Below, in pieces: positions 23,797 through 36,198 of a stretch of DNA of 64,000 nt. How positions within the stretch are numbered: the stretch's first letter is position 1; the number at the start of each line of letters is the position of its first letter. The notes below the pieces were generated by a model. That model did no database searches. It was given only the letters and a program-made list of their open reading frames with translations, and was not told the DNA's origin. The translations under genes and the position numbers were made by a program. This DNA is from Phlebiopsis flavidoalba (lineage: Eukaryota; Basidiomycota; Agaricomycetes; Polyporales; Phanerochaetaceae), in the NCBI GenBank assembly GCA_035772785.1, contig JAOCPU010000030.1, positions 310,001 through 374,000 of the forward strand, in the 5' to 3' direction.

Positions 23797-23992
23797 GTTA
23801 GTCGTGGATTAAGCTAGGATGTGCTGCACAAAAGAATGACGGTGAAGACTCGATGCTCGAGATGGTGGAAGGAACGTCGACGGCGACGACAAACGGAGAG
23901 AAATGAACAACAATCGGGGGGGACCGCCAAGGCTCAGGGCGTTTTATTAACATGCGGGGACCTGCCGCTTTCGGAACACAACCTGATGGAAG

Positions 23993-24330
23993 ATGGCTTT
24001 CGCTCTCGGCATCCTCGGCATTGCCGCCGTGTTACCTTACTTGGTATTTTCTCTCGCGCTGCGATAACCTAGACCTCCCGGTCTTTCACCAGGTCCGCTA
24101 GATCTGGATGTGCTCCGTGTGGCCTTGCAGCAGCCTCGTAAGTCGGCATAAAAATACGACTTTTCGAGCCTGTCGTAGAAAACACACCCTTGAGCAAGTT
24201 GTGCGCCCAAAGATATCCGGCACACAGGTGTTTTATTTTGGTGACCTCAACTAAAATCGTTTTGCCCCGTAAGAAAGCGACGACGGCAGCAAACCCGAGC
24301 GCTTGTCCGATGAGCGGGAACGGGCGTTAA
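23993..24330 (+). CDS. Possible small membrane protein (unrecognised)
   Basis: An ATG at 23993 opens MAFALGILGIAAVLPYLVF, a strongly hydrophobic, signal-anchor-like segment. The frame closes at 24067, but one base shift continues it as RPRPPGLSPGPLDLDVLRVA up to a perfect donor GTAAGT at 24138. Splicing to the AG at about 24177 keeps a frame open to a TAA at 24328-24330. It lies between the divergent chitin deacetylase and PSO2 genes. No known family; it could be chance. Confidence 0.28.
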
Positions 24331-24461
24331 TCACCGCTCTCCTTGTCCGGATCCGCGAATCGTTTTGTTCTCCGCGGGTCAATTGCAGGCCCTGAAATCA
24401 CTGTCTGACGTCCTGGCCACAACCTGCTTTAAACTATCTGCTAGTCCGAACTACACTCGAC

Positions 24462-27400
24462 ATGGCAAAGAAGCGCAAAAGGAGGCCGCGTCGCAATCAA
24501 GTACGCTTGACCATTTCTTCAAGAACAAAACTACACCTAAGTCGAACAAGAAACCCAAATTACGCACCACCGCCTTCTGCCAAGGTCACCAAGCCGTCGT
24601 TCACAGTTTCTCCAGACGAAATTATTATCATTGACTCGGATGACGACCGACGCGAACGTTGTTTGTCATCGATCACGACTCGTCTGACATTGAAGCTGCT
24701 CGAAGACGGGCCCAGTACCCACGCAAGGCGGCCAATGGAATCGTCTACCAATAACAATAACGCAGACTGCACACACAGCGCAGGACGACACTTTTCTTTT
24801 TTGGTGAACCGTCGGTCTCCTCATAGATGTTGTAGAGGCACCACGCGCGACGGGCGAGGGATACCCGACGGCGACGAGCATGACTTCGGGCACCACCACC
24901 CTCCTGCACGGCAAATCAAGAGAAGGGCCCGCCAATTCCGAATGGTGAGCCTTCTGAGCCCTCAGAGACGCATGCTATGCAACACGTCCCGTCGCCAACC
25001 CGTATGCAGCATGGCAATTACGAATGGCGACCCGCGTCGCGAAACGCACGTTTCGTACATGCGTAATGACCCCGTGGATGGTGGATCGTCGGAGCAGGTC
25101 TGGGGGCTCTTGGTGATGACGAAGCTCCGCCCTGGACGGTGCGATGCGACTTATGGTGTGTAGACCGACTGTTGAAGAAGCCGACGACGTCGAGCATAGA
25201 TGTGCAGTTGGTAGATGATGACATTAGAGGAGGTCGTCCAGACTTTTCCCCCAATATGGCAAATTCCTATTATTTGAGAAGATGTCCGAATCTGGGTAGG
25301 ATCAAACATCTCCTATGACGACCAACAAGAATAAAGTACTTTAATCGGTCCTTCTTATCCAGGGGCCTACAGCACATCATCGCTGAAACCAATGTCCCAT
25401 GGAGGACGCTGTGCAAAGGGGCGCCTTCACCGGACTCCCACCTCCATGAGCTGTAAGCAAATCATCGCGCCATGAGGAGACTACCACAGATACGGCTCCG
25501 GAGCACGCAGTTAGGAGTTGGCTAATAAGGGACCTCCCGTGTCCGGCTCTTACCGGAAGCCATTCAATACAACCATCCTGAGCCTGATTTCTCGACACGT
25601 CGCACATTCTACTTTGCAAGGCATCGCCCCAATGGCAACAGGACGCTATGTTTCACTCCGGGTACTCATGAACTCTCACAAAGAGAATGAGCTGCATGGA
25701 AAGAAGCTGCCGCCGCCCTCTGAGGATCGCAACTTTCAGGGCCCACAAAGGCCATGGCGCGTCGACGGAAATGCCGCCCATATCTTTCGACAAGGTCAAT
25801 GCAGGGCAATGCCCATCGCAGTGACGCCATTCCGCTATGGAGCGATACCAGACGGTGACCGTCACCGCGTCATCTTGTCACTTATCGTTTAGTACCGAGT
25901 TTCGTAATTGAGTGATTCTCGTCTGACGGACGTCTGCCAGCCAAGACGCCCACAATCCGAATCACATAAACAATAACCTATCCGGAAGTTTGAAGCACGG
26001 GACCCCATATATTGCCTCCGATAGGTACAGCACAAATTGATCGTACACCATGTCTGGGAGTCGACCGCAAATGGGTTCAACGGGGCCTCCCGATGGATGT
26101 GCCCAAACCGTCATCCCTGACACTGGTGTGCGTCAGCGGTTCACCCTTTATTGAAAGCCAATCACTGATGTAAGCTGAGGTTCATGCCCCGGGGAGTAAT
26201 CCTGCTGATCTAAGAAACTGGCCGCCCAGGTCCCGGGTCGTGCCTGTTCTTGTTTGAAGGCCAGTGGTCTCAGACGGTGACGTTGAAACGCGGGCGATAG
26301 CGCGTACACAAGTCTCCAGTTCGTTCGGCTCTAAACGTGTCTTCCGGTACCATGCTGCACTGCGGGCGAGTTTTCGTTTCGTGCTTCGCCACAACACGTC
26401 TTGCATCACGCATGTTCGTGGGAAGAAGATCGACACTTGTTATCTGGACACCAACCTATCTTGACGCACCCAAGGTTTTGTGCGTTCATTTGTTTGATTA
26501 CTTCCGTTCTAAATGGGAGATGCACAGTACTGTTTTCCTCCGCAACCAGAAGTCATCTCCGCTTGTGCCGAGTTAGCGAAGAGGCTTGTACAAGGTGAGT
26601 CTTTAGAGAGCGGTGGAAGGTCCGAAGAAGGCACGCGTGGATAGTTTCTATCACCGTCCAGGGGAAGACTAAGGAGACGCAGACAAGTACGACTGGGAAA
26701 AGACTCTGGTCATTGTCGGGGTAAGCCCTATCTAAAAAGCCTCGAGTGAGTTGAAGTCGTCTCAAAGCCGTTGCTAGAACATCATTCCACCATCTGGCAA
26801 AGAACAGCATCGTCAAGGCTATACACCGCCAAGGCGCTTCGTTACCAAAATCTACTGTGCCGCGAGGAAAAACATTGCCATCCTACGCGCGTTGAGGACG
26901 ACCACGGAAGCTCGATGCTATGCTCACTTCCGAATCCTCTTGGGACGCCGGCGTTTACACCTATGATTTTCTGTTTCCTCTTGGCACAATCCAGACATCG
27001 GGACAGGCTGAAACTCTACAAGGAGAAATGGAAGGGCCGGACACTTCACGAAAGTTGATCGGCTTCAGCCCCCCCTACCGTTTGTTTCATGGGACGTTAG
27101 TTCACTTTGCCTACATTCATACAAACCCTTGATATTAATACAGGCTGTAGCTCCAACGCAGGCCAGTTTGGGCGGAGTGACCCGCTACCCTCAATCCCCC
27201 GTCGCCCTTTATAGTTCGACAAAGGCCCAGGCGAAGTCTTTCTCGTGGGCGAACATATACAACCCGATGGAAAGCAGGCGACTGACCACACACCCTGCAG
27301 CTCTTCGGTGTACAGTACTCGGAAACACAGCCTCGTTCTTCGAGCTCACGTTGCTTTGCGTTATCTTTGGATTGGGTAACAGCCATGATCGCATGAGAGA

Positions 27401-27535
27401 CCGTCAACGTTCGGCAGTGAGCTTCGCGCTCAGCAGCCAAGATGGCTAAATGGGTTGAGAAGTGGGAAGCTGAGAAAAGACAGCGCGACGTGGAACGGTC
27501 GCGATTGCGACCATCGGGCACCAGATTACTGGTGA
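24462..27535 (+). CDS. PSO2: DNA interstrand-crosslink repair nuclease Pso2/Snm1 (frameshifted)
   Basis: Metallo-beta-lactamase/beta-CASP 5' exonuclease that repairs interstrand crosslinks. It starts MAKKRKRRP (ATG at 24462), a basic probable nuclear signal. Close behind is a PCNA-binding-like stretch QSSTLDHFF (24494-24520), then an acidic SUMO-interaction-like EIIIIDSDDD (about 24618-24647). The catalytic part begins MPIAV then FRYGAIPD (about 25810-25850). The metal-binding HxHxDH region survives only as AHNPNHINNNLSGSLKHG (about 25945-26000), so key ligands are not readable. Then GVDRKWVQRGLPMDVP (about 26050-26105), PGSCLFLFEG (about 26235-26265), SKRVFRYH, RGKKIDTCYLDTN, FPPQPEVISACAELAKRLVQ (about 26537-26595), an IVKAI block, DAMLTSESSWDAGVYTYDF, and GNTASFFELT in place of the usual SEHSSF (about 27323-27352). 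It ends AKWVEKWEAEKRQRD...PDYW with TGA at 27533-27535. Order and content identify the family; frames shift often. Confidence 0.85.
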
Positions 27536-27906
27536 ACTGCGTTGTTGGTTGTTCTATTCGATGTGCTTAATTTACCGGGAATAATAGATGTACTCCATGA
27601 GTAGCAGATTTTGCATTTTCGCGACGGGCGCGGGCTCTCAGATGGTCTTCCCTCTTACTTCACAAAAGGCCGCGAATAAGAAAACATTCTCGTCTAGCTC
27701 TCCCTCACCCGACTTGGCATTTAACATCTGGGTTTTCTTGTATGCGAGGACTCAAGCGATGATGGACCGTGGAGCCTTATTCCAAAGACATCCTAATGCG
27801 GGGGAATTTACAGATTAGATAACATGTGTATGATCATCGCGCTCACAACAGCTCACCGCTCGCGAGCAATGAGAATTGAGCCTGTACATCTTGCTACTCG
27901 ACCGTC
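27536..27906. other. PSO2-SEC1 intergenic region
   Basis: 371 bases between two co-oriented genes. Nothing recognisable; it should hold the PSO2 terminator and the SEC1 promoter. Confidence 0.4.
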
Positions 27907-30900
27907 ATGACCTCTCTCATTCAAACCGTGGTACTAGTGAGTTGTTACGAGCCCGACCTGACTTACGAACATCACTGCTGGATTGCTTTCCAGAGTTCTT
28001 GGACGCGATCAGGTCCGTCAATCCGCCAGGGCGGTGCGTGGACAGATCCTCGTCGTGGATGACAACACTCGCAACAGCTTCTTGGGCTCGGTGTGTATAA
28101 GCAGTATGATATTTTGGAGGAGAATGTCACCAGTGCGTAGGCTTCACTTCGTGGGTATGCCTCTATCTCACGCTATCATGGGGGTTATGTAGTCATCGAA
28201 GCCATTCACGAACTACCGCGAGTCCCCCACAAACCAACCATGCGAGGCCCAGTATACCTCCTTACCCGCAACGTCGAAAAAACGTGGGATCGCCGTCAAT
28301 ACGTTGATTTTTCAAACTGGCAAGGGCAACAATACGCCTGCCGCTCACCTATGCTCTTATTCGATGGTTAGGTTATGTATGTTGTACCACTATAAGGTTG
28401 TTTTCACGCGGACTGACTGACGACACGAATCGTCGGACAGGACTCGAAGAACCACTATTTGAGCAGCTGACGGCTTCACCAGCTGATGGCTTTTCTTGGA
28501 AAGCACTACAGAGAGCTTTACTCCTTTAAATATCATCTCTTAGTGTGGCTAAGCCCCATACCTCGCTGCTACCTTTCAGAACCCGACTTAGTCTTACATC
28601 ACGCAGCAGCTCGAATCGCAAGCATTCACTATCAAACGCGCCTAGTGCATTCTTCACTGGGCCTTAGTCCCCCACGAAGCGACGCGTGCTTTCCGCCATC
28701 ACGCGATAAACTTGCAAGAAGAACTGCGATACAACTAGCAAGATGGTGAAGCAGCATGCGGAGCTCGTCGATCACCCTTCATAATGATGTTGATTGAGAA
28801 TACAGCTAGTCAACGTCTGTGTGACCCTGAACGAGGACCCTTACATCCGCTACTACCTACCTACCCACCATCAGCCGCTTGGACCTCTACGACCTATGCA
28901 TCCCACACCGCGCGCGCCCCCACCGCACCCCGACCGAGGGAAGCGGACGGTGGCGAACTCAGCTGGCTCGTGGACAGGAAGCGCGTGCATATCGAGCAGT
29001 GCGGGAAGGGGATCTATCTCACAAAGCTCACTCGCGTTTATGGTTCAGCATGGGGTTGGACGAGTACAAGAAAGTGAATACCGACTAAATATCCCGTGAG
29101 TCTTGCACTCTCAACTGGCCGATATACGATGGCTCCACTAACAATGTCTATACGAAAGATATTACCAAGACCACGATCGACTCCCTAGATTACCGACAGA
29201 ACAATAGGACATCGCAATGGCACCATTCCTGACACGAATTTACATACTCACCTGCCATGGCAAATGACTTGCTGCCCATCGAAAATGGCACCAAGTATAC
29301 GGTTCAATAAGTTTCCAAACCGCTCTCGGAGTCGTTCGAAGGATAAGACAGCGACCCTCTCCGATGCCGATACGGTCTGGACAGAGATTCGACACATGCA
29401 CATGCGTGGAAGCGATTGACAAGCTCATGGCGGACTTCAACAGTTCATGCAGGATAATGCAGGGGTTCAAGGGGTATGTAAAAACCCCCTGTTCATGATA
29501 TGCGTTTACTCACGAATATCCAGAGAAGGTGCTGTTAACCTCAATGACATGAAGGATATGCTCGCAAATCTGCCTCAGTATCAAGAACAAAGAGAAAAGG
29601 TAAATGTGTCGGCACCTGAAGTGGACACAATCTTATACTTCTCCCATACAGTTCTCGCTACACCTGAACATTGCACAAGAATGTATGGGTATATTTGAGC
29701 GCGCAAAACTCCGGCTATTGCCACAGTCGAACAAAATTGTGCCACTGGTGTCACTGGCTGAGGGCAAGACGCCAAAAACCCTCGTGGAAGAGATGGTTCC
29801 TCTGCTCGACAGCCGAGAAGTAAGGTAAGCGCACTTCAATCGTTCCAAAAGGCCAATCTAACCAACTCTCATAGCAACATTAATAAAGTTCGTATCATTG
29901 CGTTGTACATTCAGCATCGTGACGGTGTTCCCGGATGAAGACCGTCGGCGGACTGTACCAACACGCTTCGGCTGTCGATGGCCGAGCAAGATGCCGTGAA
30001 CGCCCTGGTACACTTAGGCCTTCGGATAAGGCCGGGTAGGGGTCCATTCAAGTCTCCCAGGTTTCCACAGTATTCACGGGTTGATTTAGGGGACCTACTG
30101 ACAAGGACACGAAGAAGAGGCCCTCAAGCAGAAGCCAAGTACCGAGGAAAAGGAGTACGATCTTTCGAAGATACAAGCCTCTACTAGCTACGGCACAGTT
30201 TCTCGAGGTCTGTTCGTGGCCAGAGTTTCGGGGCTTAAAAACATATATTCCATGATGGCCGCCATGGCGGCAGGTAACCTTCGTTGGTATAACAAACTGT
30301 ATCCCCACGTCGAAGTCTCTTGCCAGCAACAACTCTTCGACCTTACGTCCAATGATCTCAGCCATCGCTTGCGCTCGGCCACCCCGCGCGCTTCGCTGCG
30401 AGGAGCAACCCTCGTAGCCGGATGCTAACGGTCCATTAGCGCACGCGCCAAGCGACCGACTGGCAACCAGTGCTGGCGCAGACCTGGTGCCTCGTCTGAG
30501 GCGAAGCCGCGACTGTTCGCCTTGTTGCGGCGCGGTATGACGTATTCTGAGATGCGTGAGGTTTACCTTCGCTCGAAGAGTCTCAGCAAAGACATCATCA
30601 TTGTGGTGGAACCACCGATCCTCTTCTAACTACCCCATCACATAATTAACAAACTCAGGTTCCACTCACACAATGACCCCTCGCGAGTTTGTTGACGAAC
30701 CTCAAGGTTCTTGAAGTATTGGAGGTTTTGGCTCCGGGCGCTCTTCCGAACGGGATCTCGGGAATGGCCGAGGGCAACGTCCGTTCCAAGAGTTTCTACG
30801 ACGAGACTCTACTACTTCACTAGTCCGAGGACGCTTCCGACTCCACCAAAGCCTAGCCGCTGGCCAGCACCTGCACACTGCCCAGTCGAGACCTCAGCCC

Positions 30901-31060
30901 GGTAACAAGATCCGCTCATCCATCACCCATACCATCCTATGCAAGCGGAAATTCTGAAGGGCCACTGGCGCAGAGCATCTCCGGAGAGAAAGAGAAGAAG
31001 AGAAAAACGCTTCTTTCCACGTTCTTGGAGGACGACGCCTACAATAACGCACCCACTTGA
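27907..31060 (+). CDS. SEC1: Sec1/Munc18 family exocytosis protein Sec1 (frameshifted)
   Basis: SM protein that binds and helps zipper exocytic SNARE complexes at the plasma membrane. It starts MTSLIQTVV (ATG at 27907). After an intron (GTGAGT...TTCCAG) come GQILVVDDNTRN and VYKQYDILEENVTS (about 28032-28135), the classic SM N-terminus. Then VIEAIHE, GLEEPLFEQLTASPADGF (about 28441-28493), ERGPLHPLLP/YIRYYLPTHH (about 28835-28870), AFMVQHG, ANDLLPIENGTKYT (about 29260-29300), DKTATLSDADTVWTEIRHMH (about 29343-29402) and EGAVNLNDMKDMLANLPQYQ (about 29527-29584). The C-terminal half has AQECMGIFERAKL, EGKTPKTLVEEMVPLLDSRE (about 29762-29820), SMAEQDAVNALVHLGLRI, GLKNIYSMMAAMAAG and MTYSEMREVY. 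It ends FLEDDAYNNAPT, TGA at 31058-31060. Many frame slips. The preference for SEC1 over SLY1 or VPS45 rests on the overall match to fungal Sec1. Confidence 0.85.
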
Positions 31061-33590
31061 ACTGGCTGGAATTCTCTACGGATATTACTGAACTTTTTGT
31101 TATATTTTCCTTGTTCCTTTCCCGAAAAATCCTTCGATTTGGTCCACACCTACCTTCTGGCCTTAATAAATTCTTGGAGGTTGTTTCTAAAAAAAAAATA
31201 AAATACTGGTTTTTTTTGTCAGAATCTCAGACCGAGCAACATCAATCCATGTAAATGTTTGACAGTCATTATCGAGGCCCCAAACCTGATTGCGGGTCCT
31301 TGGGTTTTGGCGCGAACATGCGCGTTTTGTTTCATAAAACCTCTTACCTTTCCCCCTTGAAACACCCAGACTATCCCCTTTCATCAGAACCCCGAGCTCA
31401 TGACCATCATACCTTGCAGCTTTCCTACCCTGGTTGCACCATCTCGGCTACATTCTACGTGGAACTCCCTACTCACCAGGCTGAACACAGCCCCCACGAC
31501 TATGTATGTCAATGCAAAATTGTACATGACACGGCCTTCTTGCCGAGCAGCCCATAAACCCTGAGGCTATGAGCGTGGTATGTTATGTGTTGCTCTCGAG
31601 ACCCCTGATTTCATCGTGGGTTTGCTCCTCAATTACTTGCCTTACTAGCCATGATCTGAAAGATACTTGTAACATTGTTCTAGTTGCATGTTTCTAGAAT
31701 GCCTTCTCAAGGAAATCAGTGTTTATCATGTTTGTGTTTTCTCGCAGGTTTTGAATTAGGCTGGGTTTACCACCATCAACTTCGGCAATCTTTTTTGGGT
31801 CTGCTTTTTTGGAGTGGTTTTCGGTTTTTTCGTGAATGCCTCGCTTTTTATTTTTGTGTTAACTCGTTTTGCCTCGAGTCCCATTCCCTTTTGATGTTCA
31901 TGTTCGTCTACTGGTGCTCTCTTTCAGTTTGGTTCTAAGGGCTTAGGCTATCTGTGTGCGGTTGGGTTTTGGGTTGATTTTCGAACTTGGCATTGCGCGC
32001 TCGCGCTTTTTCCTCCTGATCGGATGCCGCGTTGGCGTGGTTCCTTTGGTTTTGTGTGCCATATTGTCGGGTTTGCTCACTTGGCCAATCGCCGATAGGC
32101 TACTACTAGGCTACTCCCACGAATTGTAACCCAGGTTCACGTCACCCGAGCTGCGAATCCGACACTTCCATCCAGTTGCGGAGTACGGTCTGGTGGCGAC
32201 TTCGAGCGACCCGCAAGCAAGTTATTTCCCTCGATGCTCTAAGTCCTTTCATGTGCTTACTCTCAGACTTACAACCATCAACAAGTAGGAGTTGGTACCT
32301 CGCCGTTGCTGTAATCCGCTGCCCTCGAGTGTCTCCCTTCCCGCAACCGACATTGATACGGGCTTGCCAACGACTCACACACAATAGGGGCTGATTGGAG
32401 AGGACCATAGGGGCGCGCCACTGGCCCATACGGGCACACGGCTGCGCCCTAGGTGGTGATTATCTCAACGGTCGGGTTGCAATCGTTTTGGTGTAGCAAT
32501 TGGTGCGTCGTAATCTTCCGTATAAAGGTTGACAGTACTATAATGGCAGACAGTCCGCGACTGACTATCCCGAGTCTGAGTATACGAGTCCCAGGTGAAA
32601 CCGCAGCTATCATTCAGATGATTCCCGCACTCTTCAGGGACTATCAAGGCTATGGTCCGGCCACTCTTCGACGCAGGGTTTGAAATATTGACCGCCAGGG
32701 ATACTGACCGCTATGGACAGCGTGCCCCCCCCCGGAGTAGAAACACTAATAAAGCAATACTCCTCGGTTCCTATATCTCAATCCTTAAGCGTACTCCCGC
32801 AGCTAATCTCGCACAAAGAAATCATGGCCGCAAACCTCACATGCGTCGTGATGTCGCTATTGTACAGATACTTGCGGACTCCTTGTATGCGGTCCTTCGG
32901 CTCGGCTTTGACCAGAAAAGCCTGATTAAATTGTGGTTTCTGCATCTTTCCCCATACTTCAACAGCACGCCCGTATTCCGAAAGCGTGACAGCCATCCCC
33001 CAGACCTCCACAGACAACACAGGCCAAGCTTCCACCCCCCCGCATGGTACTCCTCGAATTCACAACCGATCATATTTCGTTCCAGTCGATCGACGGTATA
33101 CAGCATACGACTGTTGAAATCAGACCGTAGGGCACTCCTTCCATCACCCAAGTGTGCCCGAAACTGCAGACGCGAGCCCCCTGCGCCAAGGGACCATTCG
33201 ACATCTAGCAGCGACCCCAAGCAACCGTTGGGTGTCATCCCGTCAACTCCCGCAGCGCCTCGATAGGATCCACCCTAGCGGTCATGATCGTTAGGGATTG
33301 ACACCCCAAACTTAGCCAAAATAACCAAGATTTACTTCGAAAAAAATAATCCAGATATACACCCAACAAACATGCCTACACAACCAAGTTGTAATTACGC
33401 TCCAGTGCGCCGGATCACACACTCACCTCATGCCCGCACACGGCTGTCACGGGCATCGAGCCTGCCCGCGCAGATCGCACTCATGGCTGATTTTTGAGAA
33501 TTATGAGATTCGCCGGAGGTTTTTTACTACACCGGGTCGAGTTGAAGCAGATTTTTTCTCCAAATATTTGCTGCTAGCCTGCTATCACTA
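31061..33590. other. Interval without a recognised gene
   Basis: The first 900 bases are T-rich on the plus strand with runs of T and A, probably 3' untranslated and intergenic sequence. From 32650 to 33270 both strands hold moderately long open frames (plus 32652-33266, minus 32837-33238) in GC-richer sequence; one of them may be a real exon, but I recognise neither. Confidence 0.35.
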
Positions 33591-33598
33591 TATATAAA
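33591..33598 (+). promoter_or_regulatory. TATA-like element TATATAAA
   Basis: A clean TATA-like motif in an AT-rich context. The nearest recognisable downstream gene is the DUF1996 protein, whose first exon I could not locate, so this may or may not be its promoter. Confidence 0.3.
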
Positions 33599-34524
33599 TG
33601 CTGCCCGTCACACAAATGCGCGCACGACACTACTGGCCTGCATTTGTTCGCGAGTGATGAATCAATATCCGTTAGAGCTAGTGCAGATCAGGCCGGGAAT
33701 ATTTCATCTACGTGGCACACTTGCTTACCACCGGCCGTCATCGCGCCGGGGTTGTCCAAATGTCTCGGTTTGGGCGGTGGTCTGTCCTTACATTGTCTGC
33801 CCTGTCCGCAACACAACCGGGAAGTATCGTGTCTACTGTCTCTGCGCCCGAGTTTATCTACAAGGGGGCCGGTAGGGAAATTCGTAGGTATAATGAGCGT
33901 AGTATCAGCCGCTATGGGAGCGCTCCAACAGACTGCGAACAGTTCGAAGGCGACATAGAAGCTCCAAACAACAGAGGCACGATCGCTTGCCGCACGCCTT
34001 TTTATTGTGCGTCGGGCTGCGAAGCGACGATTTTTCGTTTTTGACGCACCACACATAGCAGCTGTGCGCCATGCAACCACTGGCAAATTGCCTTGTTGAC
34101 TCAGATCAAAAGAGCCTCGTGAAGGCCTAAACAGAGGCCTACACCGGACAGAGCGAGGCTACTTCAATAGCAAGCAGGCAGTCAGAGGGGACGTGTTTCA
34201 CAGTTAAAGGCTGCTTGCCCCTAGATGCTCCAATTGCACAAATATCCATCGCAATGTCGGCTGCGGTCCCCCAGCACGTAAACTGTACGCGCGTATACGT
34301 AGGCTTTCTTTCTCTAGAATAGCGTTATACTCTCCAGAAGAAGTGACAATTTGCGGGTGACAATCGCTCCACAACCGGTGAATTACCCACCGCTAATCGT
34401 CATTCCACTTGGTAACGGTAACAGGTGACCAGTCTCCCTCCCTCTCCCCCCTTTCGCTCCCCCGTACGCTTCTTTTTAAACTTTTGCATTGACCTCACAT
34501 AATAGTCAAACAATGGAACGGTTA
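33599..34524. other. Leader region upstream of the DUF1996 gene
   Basis: Probably contains the unlocated 5' exon(s) of the DUF1996 gene. A potential intron GTACGC...ATAATAG ends just before 34510. No family match in the rest. Confidence 0.3.
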
Positions 34525-36198
34525 AAGCCCTACTGTGCGCTGACGCAGATTTCTCGCTCGGTATAACGTACTAACACATGACTTTCATTACAGTATTGGC
34601 ACTCATGTCCACACGCCACTGCTCCTTTGGTCTGGCAGCTGGGGTCTCTGCAGAGTATGATTATAATCAGCAGATACACGAGTGTAAAATGCACGAGCAC
34701 CTAGAGATTACACAGGACATCAGTAACTACTGGGTGGTTGACGTAGCCGTGACTTAGTTAACCCTTATCTGCGACCTGACTGGTATAACACGACTGTTTT
34801 GTAACAGCCATCGTCTCTATACTAATAGTAGTCCGCGACCGACACTGGAACACAAAAACGGGGTCTCTGTATACGCCTGTATGAGGTAAGTTCTGAGTCA
34901 CGGTCCTAATTCAAAGGTGGCCGCATCTTATTTTGGACCTTGGCAGAGAGTACAGATAGAATTATCACACTTACCTTCTTCAGACCTTGGGACCCAAGAA
35001 ACGACATGCATTCATCCATTTCCTCCGGGTTTTACGATGTGTGTTGGTTTCATCACTCAGGTACAAGCGGGCGGATACAAAATTGACATGTGTACGTAGA
35101 GTGCTACGACGGTCGATAATATGAGCGGGGCACATACAACGCGTCCAAGTCAGAGGATCAAGCAGTAAGCAGCTATATGTGTGTCTGGGGTCAGTGTGTG
35201 GTGCTTTGTGGTGATGCTGCCACTCACACGCAGCTTTACTAGATTATAACAACAATCACGCAAATAGACCCAGACTGTGGGTCAGAAACACGCCCAAACT
35301 TCTTCGATCATCAATGTCCTGATGAGTATGCGAGCGCAAGTATTCTTCGCTACTTAAATTCTTCTGCTGGGACGGAGTAAAATCTCGATAGCGCAGACCA
35401 CAAGTCGCACATGCGTACCCAATCGGCGAGTACAACTAACGGATACTGCTCCCGAAACACACACCCGGTTGCACATACCATCTCGCTCTTCTACGAGCTC
35501 TTTGCGCCAACGGGCGACGACTTCCCTTTACAACGGCACCCGGCACGTCCCCTGGTCCTTCTCGAATGGCGACACGGTCGGCTATCGGTATCACGGCGAC
35601 TTCGTCATGGGGCTGGAAGGACACCAAGCCTGCTGCAGAGCTTCATCGACGACTGTCCCGGCGCGTTTGGAAACGTCGCGGACTGCCCCGCGCTGCAGCC
35701 GCGATAGACACGACGGCGCTGCGGCATGCTGAGTTTGAAGGGCAGGTCGTCAACGAGGGACATTGGCCTTCTTGGCCCGATTACGACGCTCCCTGGATGT
35801 CAACAAACCGTGGGGACGGCAATGGGACGAAGCCGACTTGTGCAATGACGCCTGACGATCCCGGAGGTTTCGTGTCGGACGCGCGTGCATGCAGCACTGC
35901 CGAGCGGACATGGTCGGACCTGGGGTGCATCGGCGATGCCCCGGAGGCGCACGAAGTGACCGGTGCGCCTCGTGAATGTGTTCGTGAATCAGGGTCGAGG
36001 GCGGCAGGCGCGAACATGACAAGGGTGCCGTGTGTGCTGCGATGTGCGCGGACGAGACGCTACCGTATCGCGTGGGGGGGGCTGGTCTCGAGTTTGTGTA
36101 ATGTGGAGTATAGTCTGCTGCTCGCGTCGAGTCTAAGTTTGCTGAAGATTAGCGGTATAGTGGCAATGTTTTCTTGCTGGCGCGATACACTGATGTAA
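34525..36198 (+). CDS. DUF1996 secreted protein with possible WSC-like tail (frameshifted, start not found)
   Basis: DUF1996 proteins are secreted fungal proteins of unknown biochemical role, often with a C-terminal WSC carbohydrate-binding domain. The family core appears in order. A DADFSLG/IGTHVHT stretch matches the usual RADPI...SxHVHTV and is split by an intron, GTATAAC...TTACAG, containing a CTAAC branch site (about 34560-34593). Then YDYNQQIHECKMHEH and DISNYWVVD (about 34655-34735); PFPPGF (about 35013-35030); DCGSETRPNFFDHQCPDEYA (about 35273-35333); NGYCSRNTHPV (about 35437-35468); FSNGDTVGYRYHGDFVMGW, read across two frames (about 35560-35618); and SFIDDCPGAFGNVADCPALQ (about 35640-35700). 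Further on, LGCIGDAPEAHEVTGA (about 35921-35968) may start a WSC-like domain. The last open frame ends at 36198. Function in this fungus is unknown. Confidence 0.7.

Noticed and set aside
31061..33590. Retrotransposon remnants in the gene-poor interval
   Set aside because: No reverse transcriptase, integrase or gag motifs could be read in any frame, and no long terminal repeats were noticed.
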